Shown here: positions 17,820 to 26,991 of the stretch, piece by piece
Position numbering within the stretch: position 1 is the first letter of the stretch
How the letters are laid out: each line of letters starts with the position of its first letter
NCBI RefSeq assembly: GCF_030581005.1
Contig: NZ_JAUQSX010000012.1
Span: forward strand, 124,001 to 188,000
DNA length: 64,000 bases
Source: Hymenobacter mellowenesis
Lineage (GTDB): Bacteria; Bacteroidota; Bacteroidia; Cytophagales; Hymenobacteraceae
Direction of reading: 5' to 3'
Notes under the pieces: generated by a model
Told to the model about the DNA's origin: nothing
Database searches by the model: none
The model's input: only the letters and a program-made list of their open reading frames with translations
Position numbers and translations under genes: made by a program

Positions 17820-17850
17820 TTGCACAGTTTCCTAATTTAGTGTAGATTTG
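17820..17850 (+). promoter_or_regulatory. Promoter of the gldKLMN operon
   Basis: TTG (17820-17822) and TAGATTTG (17843-17850) are separated by 20 bases, an exact Bacteroidota -33/-7 arrangement. Transcription would start near 17857, leaving a leader of about 53 bases before gldK. Confidence 0.65.
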
Positions 17851-17909
17851 CCAGCCCATCTAAATGGACTTTAGCGGTATCGGCAATTACTAAACAGAAT
17901 TCTAACCCC

Positions 17910-18926
17910 ATGAACAAGTTTCTAGCATTATCCCTTTTTGCTATCTCCGGTACATTATTGGGCGGGTGTTTTGGCAAAGGACCAACCGGTGACCTGGTTG
18001 GTTCCGAGGACCGGCCCTTCTTTATTCCTCAGGAAGTGCCATATGGCATGGTGCCCTGCCCCGGTGGCACGTTCCACATGGGCCAGACCGACCAGGACAT
18101 TTCTGCCTCAATGGTGAACATGAACAAGCAGGTGACCATCGCCGGCTTCTACATGGACGAAACGGAGATTACCAACAACGAATACCGTCAGTTTGTCGAT
18201 GCCATCAAGCAGGACTCACTCGACGTGCTGGGCGAAGAATACGTGATGACCGAGTTGTACCCCGATACCACGGTTTGGGTGCGCGACTTCACTTATCACA
18301 TGGGCGACCCCTTGCTGGAGTACTACTACACCCACCCGGCTTTCGATGATTATCCGGTAGTGGGCGTCGACTGGTTTGCAGCAAAGTATTTCTGCAACTG
18401 GCGCACCAAGTTCCGCAACGCTGCCCGCGAAGAATCTGGTTACGCCAATGACCCCAACTTCCGCTTGCCTTCGGAGGCCGAATGGGAGTACGCTGCTCGC
18501 GGCGGCCGCGACTTGGCTACCTACCCCTGGGGTGGCCCATACCTGCGTAACACCAAAGGCTGCATGCTGGCCAACTTCAAACCCGGCCGTGGCGACTACG
18601 CATCAGATGGCTTTGCTTACACCTCGGAAGTAGGTTCGTTCTTCCCCAACGACTTCGGCCTGTATGATATGGCCGGCAACGTATCGGAGTGGTGCGATGA
18701 CGCTTACATGGAAGCCTCGGTGCCGGTGGTGTGGGACTTGAACCCCACTAACCCGGACGACAACGAACCCCGCAAAGTGGTACGGGGCGGTTCGTGGAAA
18801 GACATTGCTTACTTCCTCGAAACCGGTACGCGCAATTTTGAATACCAGGACTCGGCCCGCTCTTACATCGGTTTCCGTTGCTCGATGATTCAGATTGGCA
18901 TGGGTACCAACAGCTCGCTCAACTAA
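17910..18926 (+). CDS. gldK: Gliding motility/T9SS lipoprotein GldK
   Basis: The 338-residue lipoprotein (lipobox LLGGC) has a formylglycine-generating-enzyme/sulfatase-modifying fold: MVPCPGGTFHMGQTD, MDETEITNNEYRQFV, YPVVGVDWFAAKYFCNW, RLPSEAEWEYAARGG, DMAGNVSEWCDDAY, and RKVVRGGSWKD. GldK (PorK) forms an outer-membrane-associated ring with GldN in the T9SS. Placement directly before gldL distinguishes it from GldJ. A strong promoter lies 60 bases upstream, so gldK starts the core operon. Confidence 0.95.
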   Translation: MNKFLALSLFAISGTLLGGCFGKGPTGDLVGSEDRPFFIPQEVPYGMVPCPGGTFHMGQTDQDISASMVNMNKQVTIAGFYMDETEITNNEYRQFVDAIKQDSLDVLGEEYVMTELYPDTTVWVRDFTYHMGDPLLEYYYTHPAFDDYPVVGVDWFAAKYFCNWRTKFRNAAREESGYANDPNFRLPSEAEWEYAARGGRDLATYPWGGPYLRNTKGCMLANFKPGRGDYASDGFAYTSEVGSFFPNDFGLYDMAGNVSEWCDDAYMEASVPVVWDLNPTNPDDNEPRKVVRGGSWKDIAYFLETGTRNFEYQDSARSYIGFRCSMIQIGMGTNSSLN

Positions 18927-19015
18927 TAATACACCACCTCAATTGGCGGGACGACATTAATTAACCACCCTCCCCTTCAACACCTTCTTCAACCCCTTTC
19001 AATCGTTAAACTCTC

Positions 19016-19828
19016 ATGGCAGCTAAAGGAAGTTTTCTCTATGATTCGCTGATGCCCAAAATCTATGGCATCGGTGCAGCCGTTGTTATCGTCGGTGCAT
19101 TGTTTAAAATTGAGCACTGGGCCGGTGCCGACATCATGCTCATCGTTGGTCTGGGCACGGAAGCTGTTATCTTCTTCCTGAGCGCATTCCAGCCCGCTCA
19201 CAAGGAGCACGACTGGTCGCTGGTTTACCCTGAGCTGAGCGAGGGCTACGACCCTTCGACCGGTAATCCCAGCCTTTCGACTTCTGACGGTTCGGCTAAA
19301 GGCCTGACCATGAAGCTGGACGACATGCTGAAAAATGCCAATGTAACCCCCGAAGCCCTCACCAACCTGGGCCAGGGCCTGAATCGCCTCAGCACCACCA
19401 CCTCGCAGCTTTCGCAGCTGGGCGAAGCCACCAACGTCACCGACGAGTACACCAAGAAAGTACGCTCGGCCGCTGATTCGCTGGAAAAAATCAACGTTGC
19501 TTACTCGAACACTGTGGATGCTATTTCGGCTATGTCGAACGCAACCTCGGATGCCAAAGAGTACCACATGCAGGTGCAAAACGTGACCAAAAACCTGGGT
19601 GCGCTGAACGCCGTGTATGAAATGGAACTGCAGGATGCCAATACGCACCTCAAGTCCATGAACCAGTTCTACGGTACGCTCAGCAAAGCCATGGACAACA
19701 TGACTCAGGCTGGCAAAGACACCGAAAGCTTCCAGAAGCAAGTGGCCGACCTCACCGGCAACCTGACTTCCCTCAACCGCGTGTACGGCAACATGCTGAA
19801 CGCCATGCGGGCCGGCGCCCAAGCCTAA
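19016..19828 (+). CDS. gldL: T9SS inner-membrane motor protein GldL
   Basis: The 270-residue protein has two N-terminal membrane helices (about 15-30 and 38-57) and a long soluble coiled-coil tail. GldL and GldM form the proton-driven motor of the T9SS and gliding machinery. Charged residues in or beside the helices (Lys31, His34, and Glu49 in LIVGLGTEAVIFF) fit the family pattern, where an intramembrane Glu is needed for motor function. The gene lies 90 bases after gldK and 45 before gldM, in one direction. Confidence 0.95.
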   Translation: MAAKGSFLYDSLMPKIYGIGAAVVIVGALFKIEHWAGADIMLIVGLGTEAVIFFLSAFQPAHKEHDWSLVYPELSEGYDPSTGNPSLSTSDGSAKGLTMKLDDMLKNANVTPEALTNLGQGLNRLSTTTSQLSQLGEATNVTDEYTKKVRSAADSLEKINVAYSNTVDAISAMSNATSDAKEYHMQVQNVTKNLGALNAVYEMELQDANTHLKSMNQFYGTLSKAMDNMTQAGKDTESFQKQVADLTGNLTSLNRVYGNMLNAMRAGAQA

Positions 19829-19873
19829 GCGCCGTTTATCATCCCTTCCACACAATTTTAGCGGAACCAGATA

Positions 19874-21454
19874 ATGGCAGGCGGAAACGAAACCCCGCGG
19901 CAGAAGATGATTGGCATGATGTACCTCGTGCTAACCGCTCTTCTGGCGCTTCAAGTGAACTCAGCGATTCTGCTGAAGTTCAAGTTCATCGATGACAGCC
20001 TGTTGGGTGTCAACGATAAGACCTCGCTAGGGGCAGACGGTACGGTAAAGGGCATTGAGGCGGCTGTTAAGAAAAACAACAACCAGCCCCGTGACTTGGC
20101 CGTGCTCAAACAGAGCGAAGAGATTCGTGCTAAAACCAAAGACTTAGTAGCTTACCTGCGCGATGTACGCCAGAAGCTGATGGTCGCCACCGAGAACAAG
20201 AACGGTGAGATGACCAACCTCAGCGGCGAAGACAAAGTGGCTATGACCATGCTAGGCGGCAAGCGCAATGGGTTGGCTTACACCGGTCTGAAGCCTAAGC
20301 TGAATGACTACGCGACCTACATTCAGCAATTTGTGCCGAATGCTCAGCCGCTGGCCATCGACGCTAAGAATGACCCGCGTGTAACCGAAAAAACGCAGAA
20401 GACGAAGAACTTCGAGGAACTCAACTTCGAGAATACGCCCGTAGTGGCCGCCTTGGCTACCATCTCGCAGAAAGAAACCGAAGTGCTGAAGTATGAAGCC
20501 GATGCGTTGTCGGCCCTGGCCCAGAAAGTAGGTGCCAAGACGATTGTGTTTGACAAGATTGGTGCTTTCGCTAGTGCCGAGTCTAACACGGTAGCGGCTG
20601 GCACCAAGTACAAAGCCGAATTGTTCCTGACGGCTTCGGCTTCGACCATCAGCCCGAAAATGACCCTCAACGGTTCGCCGCTGTCGGTGGGTCCGGATGG
20701 CAAAGGCAAAGTGGAGTTCACGGCCCGCCCCGGTGGGTTTGATGCTTCGGGCAACGCCAAGGCTTCGTGGACCGGCACCATCCGCTTCAACCAGAATGGG
20801 CGCGATACCACCTTCACTGTTAAAGTGCCTTACACCATTACCAAGCCGGTAATGCAGATTCAGTCGGCTTCGGTACAGGCGCTGTACTTCAAGTGCGGCA
20901 ACAAGCTGAACGTATCGGTGCCAGCCCTCGGCGCGCAATACAAGCCCAGCTTCTCGGCTTCGGGCGCTTCGGCCATTGCCGGTACGAAAGTGGGTGACGT
21001 GACCTTGATTCCGAATGCAAGGGAAGTGACGCTGAACGTAAGCAGCGGCGGCAACGCCATCGGTTCGCAGACTTTCCAGGTTCGTCCCATTCCGAAGCCA
21101 ACCATCAAATGCATGTTAGGTGGCCGGGAAGCCAACGAGAAACAGGGTACTCCCGGCACTGCTGTGCGCTCGATGACGCTGCAAGCTGTGCCTGATGCCG
21201 GTTTTGCTACCTTCCTGCCGGAAGACGCTCGTTTCCGCGTGACCCGCTACGAAGTGACGTTGGTGCGTGGTCGTCGCCCGGCCTTGGCCCCCATCACCGT
21301 AAGCGGACCGGTGGCTAACCTTAGCAGTGTAGTGGATAACTACCGCGATGGTGACCGCCTGTACGTGGAGGTGAAGGAAGTGCAGCGCATGAACTTCCAA
21401 GGTTCTACTGAGCCGGTGAGCGTTCAGAAGCAGTTTAATATTCCCTTGCTGTAA
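19874..21454 (+). CDS. gldM: T9SS motor protein GldM
   Basis: The 526-residue protein has one N-terminal membrane helix (MIGMMYLVLTALLALQVNSAI, preceded by ETPRQK) and a large periplasmic part of beta-rich domains. GldM partners GldL in the inner membrane and spans the periplasm to the GldK/GldN ring. The PRQKMIGMMYLVLTALLA lead is diagnostic. A polyproline-like and Ig-like C-terminal series follows (for example VRPIPKPTIKCMLGG). It ends at VSVQKQFNIPLL. Confidence 0.96.
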   Translation: MAGGNETPRQKMIGMMYLVLTALLALQVNSAILLKFKFIDDSLLGVNDKTSLGADGTVKGIEAAVKKNNNQPRDLAVLKQSEEIRAKTKDLVAYLRDVRQKLMVATENKNGEMTNLSGEDKVAMTMLGGKRNGLAYTGLKPKLNDYATYIQQFVPNAQPLAIDAKNDPRVTEKTQKTKNFEELNFENTPVVAALATISQKETEVLKYEADALSALAQKVGAKTIVFDKIGAFASAESNTVAAGTKYKAELFLTASASTISPKMTLNGSPLSVGPDGKGKVEFTARPGGFDASGNAKASWTGTIRFNQNGRDTTFTVKVPYTITKPVMQIQSASVQALYFKCGNKLNVSVPALGAQYKPSFSASGASAIAGTKVGDVTLIPNAREVTLNVSSGGNAIGSQTFQVRPIPKPTIKCMLGGREANEKQGTPGTAVRSMTLQAVPDAGFATFLPEDARFRVTRYEVTLVRGRRPALAPITVSGPVANLSSVVDNYRDGDRLYVEVKEVQRMNFQGSTEPVSVQKQFNIPLL

Positions 21455-21512
21455 TATCTGTGGCTTGGCCACGTTAGCGAACTATCCTACAATTAATTTG
21501 CTTTTGCCCGAT

Positions 21513-22496
21513 ATGAAATCCATTCACACCTTGGCCGCAGTAGCGGCGGGCTTGTCGCTGTCATTGGCAGCTTCGGCCCAGGAGCAAGCCACTACGGCGA
21601 GCAGCACCGGTTCGCACCGGCCCATTCCTCCGTCCGACCAAATGTTTCGCAAGAGCATCTGGCGGCAAGTGGACCTGCGCGAGAAGCAGAACAAGCCGAT
21701 GTTTTCCGAAGGCAAGGAAATCAGCCGGGTTATCCTCGATGCCGTGAAGCGTGGTGAGCTGACTGCTTACAAGAACGACTCGCTGACTTCTACTTTCACT
21801 TCGCAGGAAGTGCGGACTAACTCTTCCTACGTTGATGAAGCCGTGAAGCTGAGCGACGAGGAGAAGGCGGCTGGTTTCAGTGAAAAGGATTTGAACGGCG
21901 GCGGTGATGACGGCTGGGGTGCACCCGCACCGAAGAAAAGCGGTGGTAGCGGTGCTACCACCAAGCGTCAGCCCAAACTGGGCGCCAACGGCAAACCCCT
22001 CAAGGACAAAAAGGGCAAAATCATTTACGAAACCGTAGCTGTAGCTCCGCCCGCACCGCCTGCACCAGTAGGCAATGAGTACCGGCCGAAGGATTTGTAT
22101 GAGATGGAAGTGAAAGAGGATATGATTTTCGACAAGAAACGGTCGAGAATGTATCACGACATCAAATCCATCACGCTGCTGGTACCCTCGACGCTGCCTA
22201 CGAACATCTCGGGCATTGAGAAGCCGATTGGGACGTTCAAGTACAGCGACTTGGTGAAGGTGTTCCGCGCTAACCCGCAAAATGCCATCTGGTTCAACGC
22301 TGAGAACGATGCGCAGCACAAAAACCTCGCTGATGCGTTTGAATTGTGGTTGTTCAACTCGTACATCACTAAAGTGTCCAACGCTGGCGACAGCCGCTTG
22401 GACGACATCTACGGTGGTGCCCAGCAAGGCATCCTGGCTGCTCAGCAGACGGCTGCTGATCTGGTAGAGTACGAATACAACCTGTGGAGCTTCTAA
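21513..22496 (+). CDS. gldN: T9SS ring protein GldN
   Basis: The 327-residue periplasmic protein has a signal peptide ending AASAQ and the family segment PIPPSDQMFRKSIWRQVDLREKQN. The C-terminal domain (YEMEVKEDMIFDKKRSRMYH, AIWFNAENDAQHKNLADAFE and DDIYGGAQQGILAAQQTAADL) is typical. A Gly/Lys/Pro-rich segment at about 140-195 (GGGDDGWGAPAPKKSGG, PPAPPAPVG) looks like a flexible insertion. GldN binds GldK to form the ring. The ATG at 21513 is chosen for its signal peptide. A strong terminator follows. Confidence 0.95.
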   Translation: MKSIHTLAAVAAGLSLSLAASAQEQATTASSTGSHRPIPPSDQMFRKSIWRQVDLREKQNKPMFSEGKEISRVILDAVKRGELTAYKNDSLTSTFTSQEVRTNSSYVDEAVKLSDEEKAAGFSEKDLNGGGDDGWGAPAPKKSGGSGATTKRQPKLGANGKPLKDKKGKIIYETVAVAPPAPPAPVGNEYRPKDLYEMEVKEDMIFDKKRSRMYHDIKSITLLVPSTLPTNISGIEKPIGTFKYSDLVKVFRANPQNAIWFNAENDAQHKNLADAFELWLFNSYITKVSNAGDSRLDDIYGGAQQGILAAQQTAADLVEYEYNLWSF

Positions 22497-22515
22497 TCCC
22501 ACTGGTTTAATGAAA

Positions 22516-22553
22516 CAAAAGAGCCCCTCGCAGTGATGCGAGGGGCTCTTTTG
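22516..22553. terminator. Bidirectional terminator between gldN and uvrC
   Basis: A perfect 17-bp stem (CAAAAGAGCCCCTCGCA and complement) with loop GTGA carries an A run on one side and a T run on the other. It sits between convergent gldN and uvrC and can serve both. Confidence 0.9.
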
Positions 22554-22555
22554 TT

Positions 22556-24397
22556 TTACGGCTGAACCGGGAGCTGTTTGGGAAGCATTGGGTGGGAAGG
22601 AGCTTCGTTTTCGGCGAAGTAGTTCTGGAGAACTTTCGCTTTGGCTTTGCCTACTTCGGCGATGAGCTCGGCTTCGGTGAGCTCCCGGATTTTCTTGACG
22701 GACTTGAACTTGTTGAGCAGCTTGTCGGCGGTGATAGGGCCGAGGCCTTTGACGTCGGTGAGCTCGGTTTTGAGAGTGGCGGCGTCGCGGCGGGAGCGGT
22801 GGAAGGTGATACCGAAGCGGTGAACTTCGTCGCGCATGCGCTGGAAGAGGCGCAGGGATTCGCTCCGCTTGTCGATGTAGATGGGTAGTGGGTCGTTGGG
22901 GACGTAGATTTCTTCGAGGCGCTTGGCGATGCCGATGATGGCAATCTGGCCCCAGAGGTTGAGGTCTTTCAGGGCCTTGACGGCCATGCTGAGTTGGCCC
23001 TTGCCGCCATCGACGATGACCAATTGCGGGAGGCTGGCGCCTTCATCGACGAGGCGGCGGTAACGACGCGTCACGACTTCGTACATGCTGTCGAAGTCGT
23101 TGGGGCCGATGACGGTTTTGATGTGGTAGTGACGGTAGTCCTTCTTGCTGGGCTTGGAATTGCGGAAGCACACCATGGCGGCCACCGGATTGTCGCCCTG
23201 GAAGTTGGAGTTGTCGAAGCATTCAATGTGTTTGGGCAACTCGGTGAGGCGCAGGTCCTTTTTGATGGTTTCCATGATGCGGACCTCGTTCACGTCCTTG
23301 CTCTTCTCGTTCATGCTTTCCTTCTCCTTGCGGGCGTAAAGCACGTTTTTGAGGGCCAGTTCGATGAGCTTACGCTTGTCGCCGATTTGGGGAACGGCGA
23401 GGGCAACGCCGGGCAAAGGGAGCTCGACGGCTACGTTGGTGAGGATTTCCTTTGACTCACTCTCGAATTCCTGGCGCATCTGCATGATGATGGGCGCGAG
23501 GATTTCGGCGTCTTCTTCGTCCAGCTTCTTAGTGACTTCAAGCGACTGGGTGAGAATGATGCTGCCGTTCATCACCTTCAGGTAGGTGATGAAGCCCGAT
23601 TTTTCGTTGCTGGCGATGGCAAAGACGTCGATGTTGGTGAGGGCGGCGTTGACGATGGTAGACTTCGCCTGGAAGGCCTCAATCTTATCAAGCTTGACCT
23701 TGAAAGCGTGCGCCAGCTCGTACTGCATGTCCTGGGCGGCAGCCGTCATGCGCTCGCGGAAATACTGCTTGGGAATGCGCAGGTCGCCGTTGAGAATCTG
23801 GCGGATTTGCTGGATGTAACCGCTGTAGGTGGCCTCGTCTTCTTTGGCTACGCAAGGGGCGTTGCAGTTGCCGAGCTGCAGCTCCAGGCAGGGCCGGAAC
23901 TTGCCGGCTTCGACGTTAGCGACGCTCAGGTTGTAGTTGCAGGTGCGTAGCGGGTAGAGGGCCCGGATGAGCTCCAGCAGCACGTTGAGGGCCGTGCCAT
24001 TGGCGTAGGGGCCGTAGTAGCGCGAGCCGTCGTTGATTTTGTTGCGGGTGGGGATGAGGCGCGGGAACCGCTCGTTGGTGAGGCAGAGGTAGGGGTAGGT
24101 TTTGCCGTCCTTCAGCAGGATGTTGTACTTGGGCTGGTGCTGCTTGATGAGGTTGTTTTCCAGCAGAAAAGCGTCAGACTCGGAGTCGACGATGGTAAAC
24201 TCTAGGCGCTTGATGTTGCGGACGAGCGTCTGGGTTTTCTTGTTGTGGTCCTGCTTGGTGAAGTAGCTACTCACGCGCTTGCGCAGGTCGATGGCCTTGC
24301 CCACGTAGATGATGCCTTCGTCGTCGAAATACTTATACACGCCGGGCTTGTGGGGCAGAGCGTTGATTTGGGCTTGCAGTTCGGGTTTGGCGGCCAT
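22556..24397 (-). CDS. uvrC: Excinuclease ABC subunit C
   Basis: The 613-residue nuclease makes both incisions in nucleotide excision repair. It has the N-terminal GIY-YIG domain (GVYKYFDDEGIIYVGKAIDL, about 19-38), a Cys-containing region (CNYNLS, CLELQLGNCNAPCV), a UVR-type central region, the RNase H-like C-terminal nuclease (IECFDNSNFQGDNPVAAMV, LVIVDGGKGQLS) and a helix-hairpin-helix tail (LTDVKGLGPITADKLLNKF). The start at MAAKPELQAQI removes a 21-codon extension that has no family counterpart. Confidence 0.97.
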   Translation of the reverse strand: MAAKPELQAQINALPHKPGVYKYFDDEGIIYVGKAIDLRKRVSSYFTKQDHNKKTQTLVRNIKRLEFTIVDSESDAFLLENNLIKQHQPKYNILLKDGKTYPYLCLTNERFPRLIPTRNKINDGSRYYGPYANGTALNVLLELIRALYPLRTCNYNLSVANVEAGKFRPCLELQLGNCNAPCVAKEDEATYSGYIQQIRQILNGDLRIPKQYFRERMTAAAQDMQYELAHAFKVKLDKIEAFQAKSTIVNAALTNIDVFAIASNEKSGFITYLKVMNGSIILTQSLEVTKKLDEEDAEILAPIIMQMRQEFESESKEILTNVAVELPLPGVALAVPQIGDKRKLIELALKNVLYARKEKESMNEKSKDVNEVRIMETIKKDLRLTELPKHIECFDNSNFQGDNPVAAMVCFRNSKPSKKDYRHYHIKTVIGPNDFDSMYEVVTRRYRRLVDEGASLPQLVIVDGGKGQLSMAVKALKDLNLWGQIAIIGIAKRLEEIYVPNDPLPIYIDKRSESLRLFQRMRDEVHRFGITFHRSRRDAATLKTELTDVKGLGPITADKLLNKFKSVKKIRELTEAELIAEVGKAKAKVLQNYFAENEAPSHPMLPKQLPVQP

Positions 24398-24433
24398 GAG
24401 AAAGGCGGAGGTGAGCGGATTGATTATAACGAA

Positions 24434-24462
24434 ATATGGCTGACGAAAGTCGCCAGCCATAT
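24434..24462 (-). terminator. Hairpin between the PBP gene and uvrC
   Basis: ATATGGCTG and its complement CAGCCATAT surround an 11-base loop; on the minus strand the stem is followed by ATTTCGTTATAA. It may end the penicillin-binding protein transcript, but the T run is interrupted. Confidence 0.45.
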
Positions 24463-24535
24463 CAAAATTGTGAAGGATTTAGGTCTGCAATAAAAACCTA
24501 CTGGAGAGTTGCGCCAGTCTTCCGCAACAGTTGGC

Positions 24536-26878
24536 CTAGATGTCCTTATCATCCAAATCGGAAGCGTCGGGCACCTGCATCTTCTGGTCGTAGGGGATGG
24601 TGTCGCGCTGGCCGCCGTAGTACTTCGAGCAATCGAGCTCGATGCTGAGCGGGGCGGCGGGCTTGGGGAAAGGGCTGGTGTTGATGCCGATGCTCTTGTC
24701 CTTGTACACTTTCTGCATGAAGAGGCCGTAGAGCGGCAGGGCGGCGCGGGCGCCCTGGCCGTAGGCGCCGGTGCGGAAGTGAATGCTGCGGTCTTCGCCA
24801 CCTATCCACATGCCGCACACCAAATCGGGGGTGATGCCCATGAACCAGGCATCGGAATAGTTGGAGGTGGTACCGGTTTTGGCGCCGATTTCATAGGGAA
24901 ACTTGAAGCCCGTGTGCAGAATGGTGCTGGTGCCGCCGGGCTCGGTGGTACTGGCCTGCAGCATGTTGGTCATGATGTAAGCCGTTTCCTCGTTGAGCAC
25001 TTCCCGGGTCTGGGGCACGAATTCGCGCAACACGTTGCCGTTCTTGTCCTCGATGCGCGTGACCATGATGGGGTCGGTGTGGATGCCCTTGTTCACGAAG
25101 GTGCCGTACACCCCGCACAGCTCAAAAATGCTGCAATCGGAGGTGCCGAAGCCCATCGAAGGCACGGCATCGACGGGTGAGGTGATGCCCAGACGCTTGG
25201 CATAGGTGGCGATGGTTTCCGGCCCCATCTTCATCACGAGCCAAGCCGTGATGGAGTTCATGGAGCGGGCTAGGGCCTGCCGCAGCGTGAAGGTGCGGCC
25301 CGTGAAAGTGCCCTCAAAGTTCTTGGGGGTATAAGCCGCGCGGCCGGCCACGGCCGGGAAGGTAGTGGCCACGTCGGGGCGGGGGAAGCAGGGCGAATAG
25401 CCGCCCTGCTCAATAGCGGCCGTGTACACGATGGGCTTGAACGTGGAGCCGGGCTGGCGCTTGCCCTGGCGCACGTGGTCGAACTTGAAGAACTTGTAGT
25501 TGGGGCCGCCCACCCAGGCCTTCACCTGGCCGTTCAGCGGGTTCATGGCCATGAACCCGGCACGCAGGTAGCGTTTATAATAGGCCAGCGAGTCGAGCGG
25601 CGACATCATCATTTCCTTCTCGCCCTGCCAGGTGAACACCGGCATCTTGTACTTGCGGCGCAGGTAGAAGTTCACGGAATCGCGGTTGCCGTCGTACTGG
25701 TTCATCAGCGACTTGTAGCGCTGGGTGCGGCGCATGGCAATGTTGAGAAAATCGGGGATGACCTTGCCGTTTTCGTCGCGCCAGGGCAGCTGGCCCTTCC
25801 ATTGGGCGTTGAACCACTTCTGCTGCAGGGCCAGGTGCTCGGCCACCGATTTCTCGGCGTATTCCTGCATCCGCGAGTCGATGGTGGTGTAGATTTTCAG
25901 GCCGTCGGCGTACAGGTCGTGGTCGGTTTCCTTGGCCCAGGCCACCAGCGACTTCACCACCTCGGCCCGGAAGTAGGGGGCCAGGCCCTTGCTGGGGTTC
26001 TCCACCGAGTAGTGTAGCACAATGGCCTTGGCCGTATCTTGGGCCAGCTCGGCGTCGGTGATGTAGTGCGACTTGGCCATCTGGCGCAGCACCCAGTTGC
26101 GGCGCTTGCGCGAGCGGTCGGGGTGCACCACGGGGCTGAAGCGGCCGGGCGCGTTCACGATGCCCACCAGCGTGGCGGCCTCGGGCGTGCTCAGGTTTTT
26201 GGGCGATTTGTTGAAGAACGTCTTGGCCGCCGTGTTGATGCCGAAGGAGTTCGAGCCGTACTCCACCGTGTTGAGGTACATGCGGATGATTTCGCGCTTG
26301 GTGTAGTTGCGCTCCAGCCGGATGGCCAGAATCCACTCCTTGGTTTTGGTGATGAGCATGCCGATTTTGCCGGTGCCGTTCAGGGAGCCGTCGTTCAAAT
26401 CCTGCCGGGTTTTGAAGAGCACCTTGGCCACCTGCTGGGTGAGCGTGGAGCCGCCGCCGTTGTGCGAGAAGGTCAGCACGCCGGTCACGGCCCGCAACAC
26501 GCTCTTGGCATCGATGCCGGAGTGCTGCTCGAAGCGCACGTCCTCGGTGGCAATGAGGGCGTCAATCAGGTTCTGGGGCAAGTCTTTGAAATCGACGGGC
26601 GTGCGATTCTCCCGGAAATACTTGCCCAGCAGCACGCCATCGGCCGAATAAATCTCGGAGGCCAGCTCGGAACGCGGGTTTTCCAGCGTCTTGAGGTTGG
26701 GCATGCGCCCGAACAGGTTCAGGAAGTTGCCGCTCACGGCCAGCACAAACAGGCCTAGGCCCACCACGCCCGCGCCAAACAGCACCCACATGGTCCGAAC
26801 AAACGCCGTGAACCGTCCGTTGCGCGCAGGTTTCAAGGGCTGGGGCTTCGGGCGGCGAGTAGGAGGGGAAGTAGGCAT
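24536..26878 (-). CDS. mrcA: Class A penicillin-binding protein (PBP1A type)
   Basis: The 780-residue bifunctional peptidoglycan synthase has a short cytoplasmic tail, a membrane helix (about 28-50), a GT51 transglycosylase (Glu112 in ATEDVRFEQHSG, GGGSTLTQQ at 141-149) and a transpeptidase with Ser478 in the STFK box, S-M-N at 539-541 and KTGT at 667-670. It builds and cross-links glycan strands in the periplasm. The start at MPTSPPTRRPK was chosen over one nine codons upstream because of the TATTTTTG box just ahead. It lies downstream of the SprE-type gene. Confidence 0.94.
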   Translation of the reverse strand: MPTSPPTRRPKPQPLKPARNGRFTAFVRTMWVLFGAGVVGLGLFVLAVSGNFLNLFGRMPNLKTLENPRSELASEIYSADGVLLGKYFRENRTPVDFKDLPQNLIDALIATEDVRFEQHSGIDAKSVLRAVTGVLTFSHNGGGSTLTQQVAKVLFKTRQDLNDGSLNGTGKIGMLITKTKEWILAIRLERNYTKREIIRMYLNTVEYGSNSFGINTAAKTFFNKSPKNLSTPEAATLVGIVNAPGRFSPVVHPDRSRKRRNWVLRQMAKSHYITDAELAQDTAKAIVLHYSVENPSKGLAPYFRAEVVKSLVAWAKETDHDLYADGLKIYTTIDSRMQEYAEKSVAEHLALQQKWFNAQWKGQLPWRDENGKVIPDFLNIAMRRTQRYKSLMNQYDGNRDSVNFYLRRKYKMPVFTWQGEKEMMMSPLDSLAYYKRYLRAGFMAMNPLNGQVKAWVGGPNYKFFKFDHVRQGKRQPGSTFKPIVYTAAIEQGGYSPCFPRPDVATTFPAVAGRAAYTPKNFEGTFTGRTFTLRQALARSMNSITAWLVMKMGPETIATYAKRLGITSPVDAVPSMGFGTSDCSIFELCGVYGTFVNKGIHTDPIMVTRIEDKNGNVLREFVPQTREVLNEETAYIMTNMLQASTTEPGGTSTILHTGFKFPYEIGAKTGTTSNYSDAWFMGITPDLVCGMWIGGEDRSIHFRTGAYGQGARAALPLYGLFMQKVYKDKSIGINTSPFPKPAAPLSIELDCSKYYGGQRDTIPYDQKMQVPDASDLDDKDI

Positions 26879-26902
26879 AAGAACAAAACAGAAATAATCA
26901 GG

Positions 26903-26910
26903 CAAAAATA
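26903..26910 (-). promoter_or_regulatory. -7 box TATTTTTG for the PBP gene, inside a terminator tail
   Basis: On the minus strand TATTTTTG matches TAnnTTTG and lies 25 bases before the start at 26878. The same Ts form the tail of the upstream gene's terminator. No clear -33 TTG is present. Confidence 0.4.
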
Positions 26911-26939
26911 AAGCCTCCGAGGGTGGGCGGAGGCTTTAT
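26908..26939 (-). terminator. Terminator after the SprE/PorW gene
   Basis: A 12-bp stem (ATAAAGCCTCCG and complement) with an 8-base loop is followed on the minus strand by TTTTTG. It separates the long SprE-type gene from the penicillin-binding protein gene. Confidence 0.8.
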
Positions 26940-26991
26940 ACGGTTCAGCGGCATTGGTCACCCATGCCCGCGCAGCAACTGCCCGCGTCGG

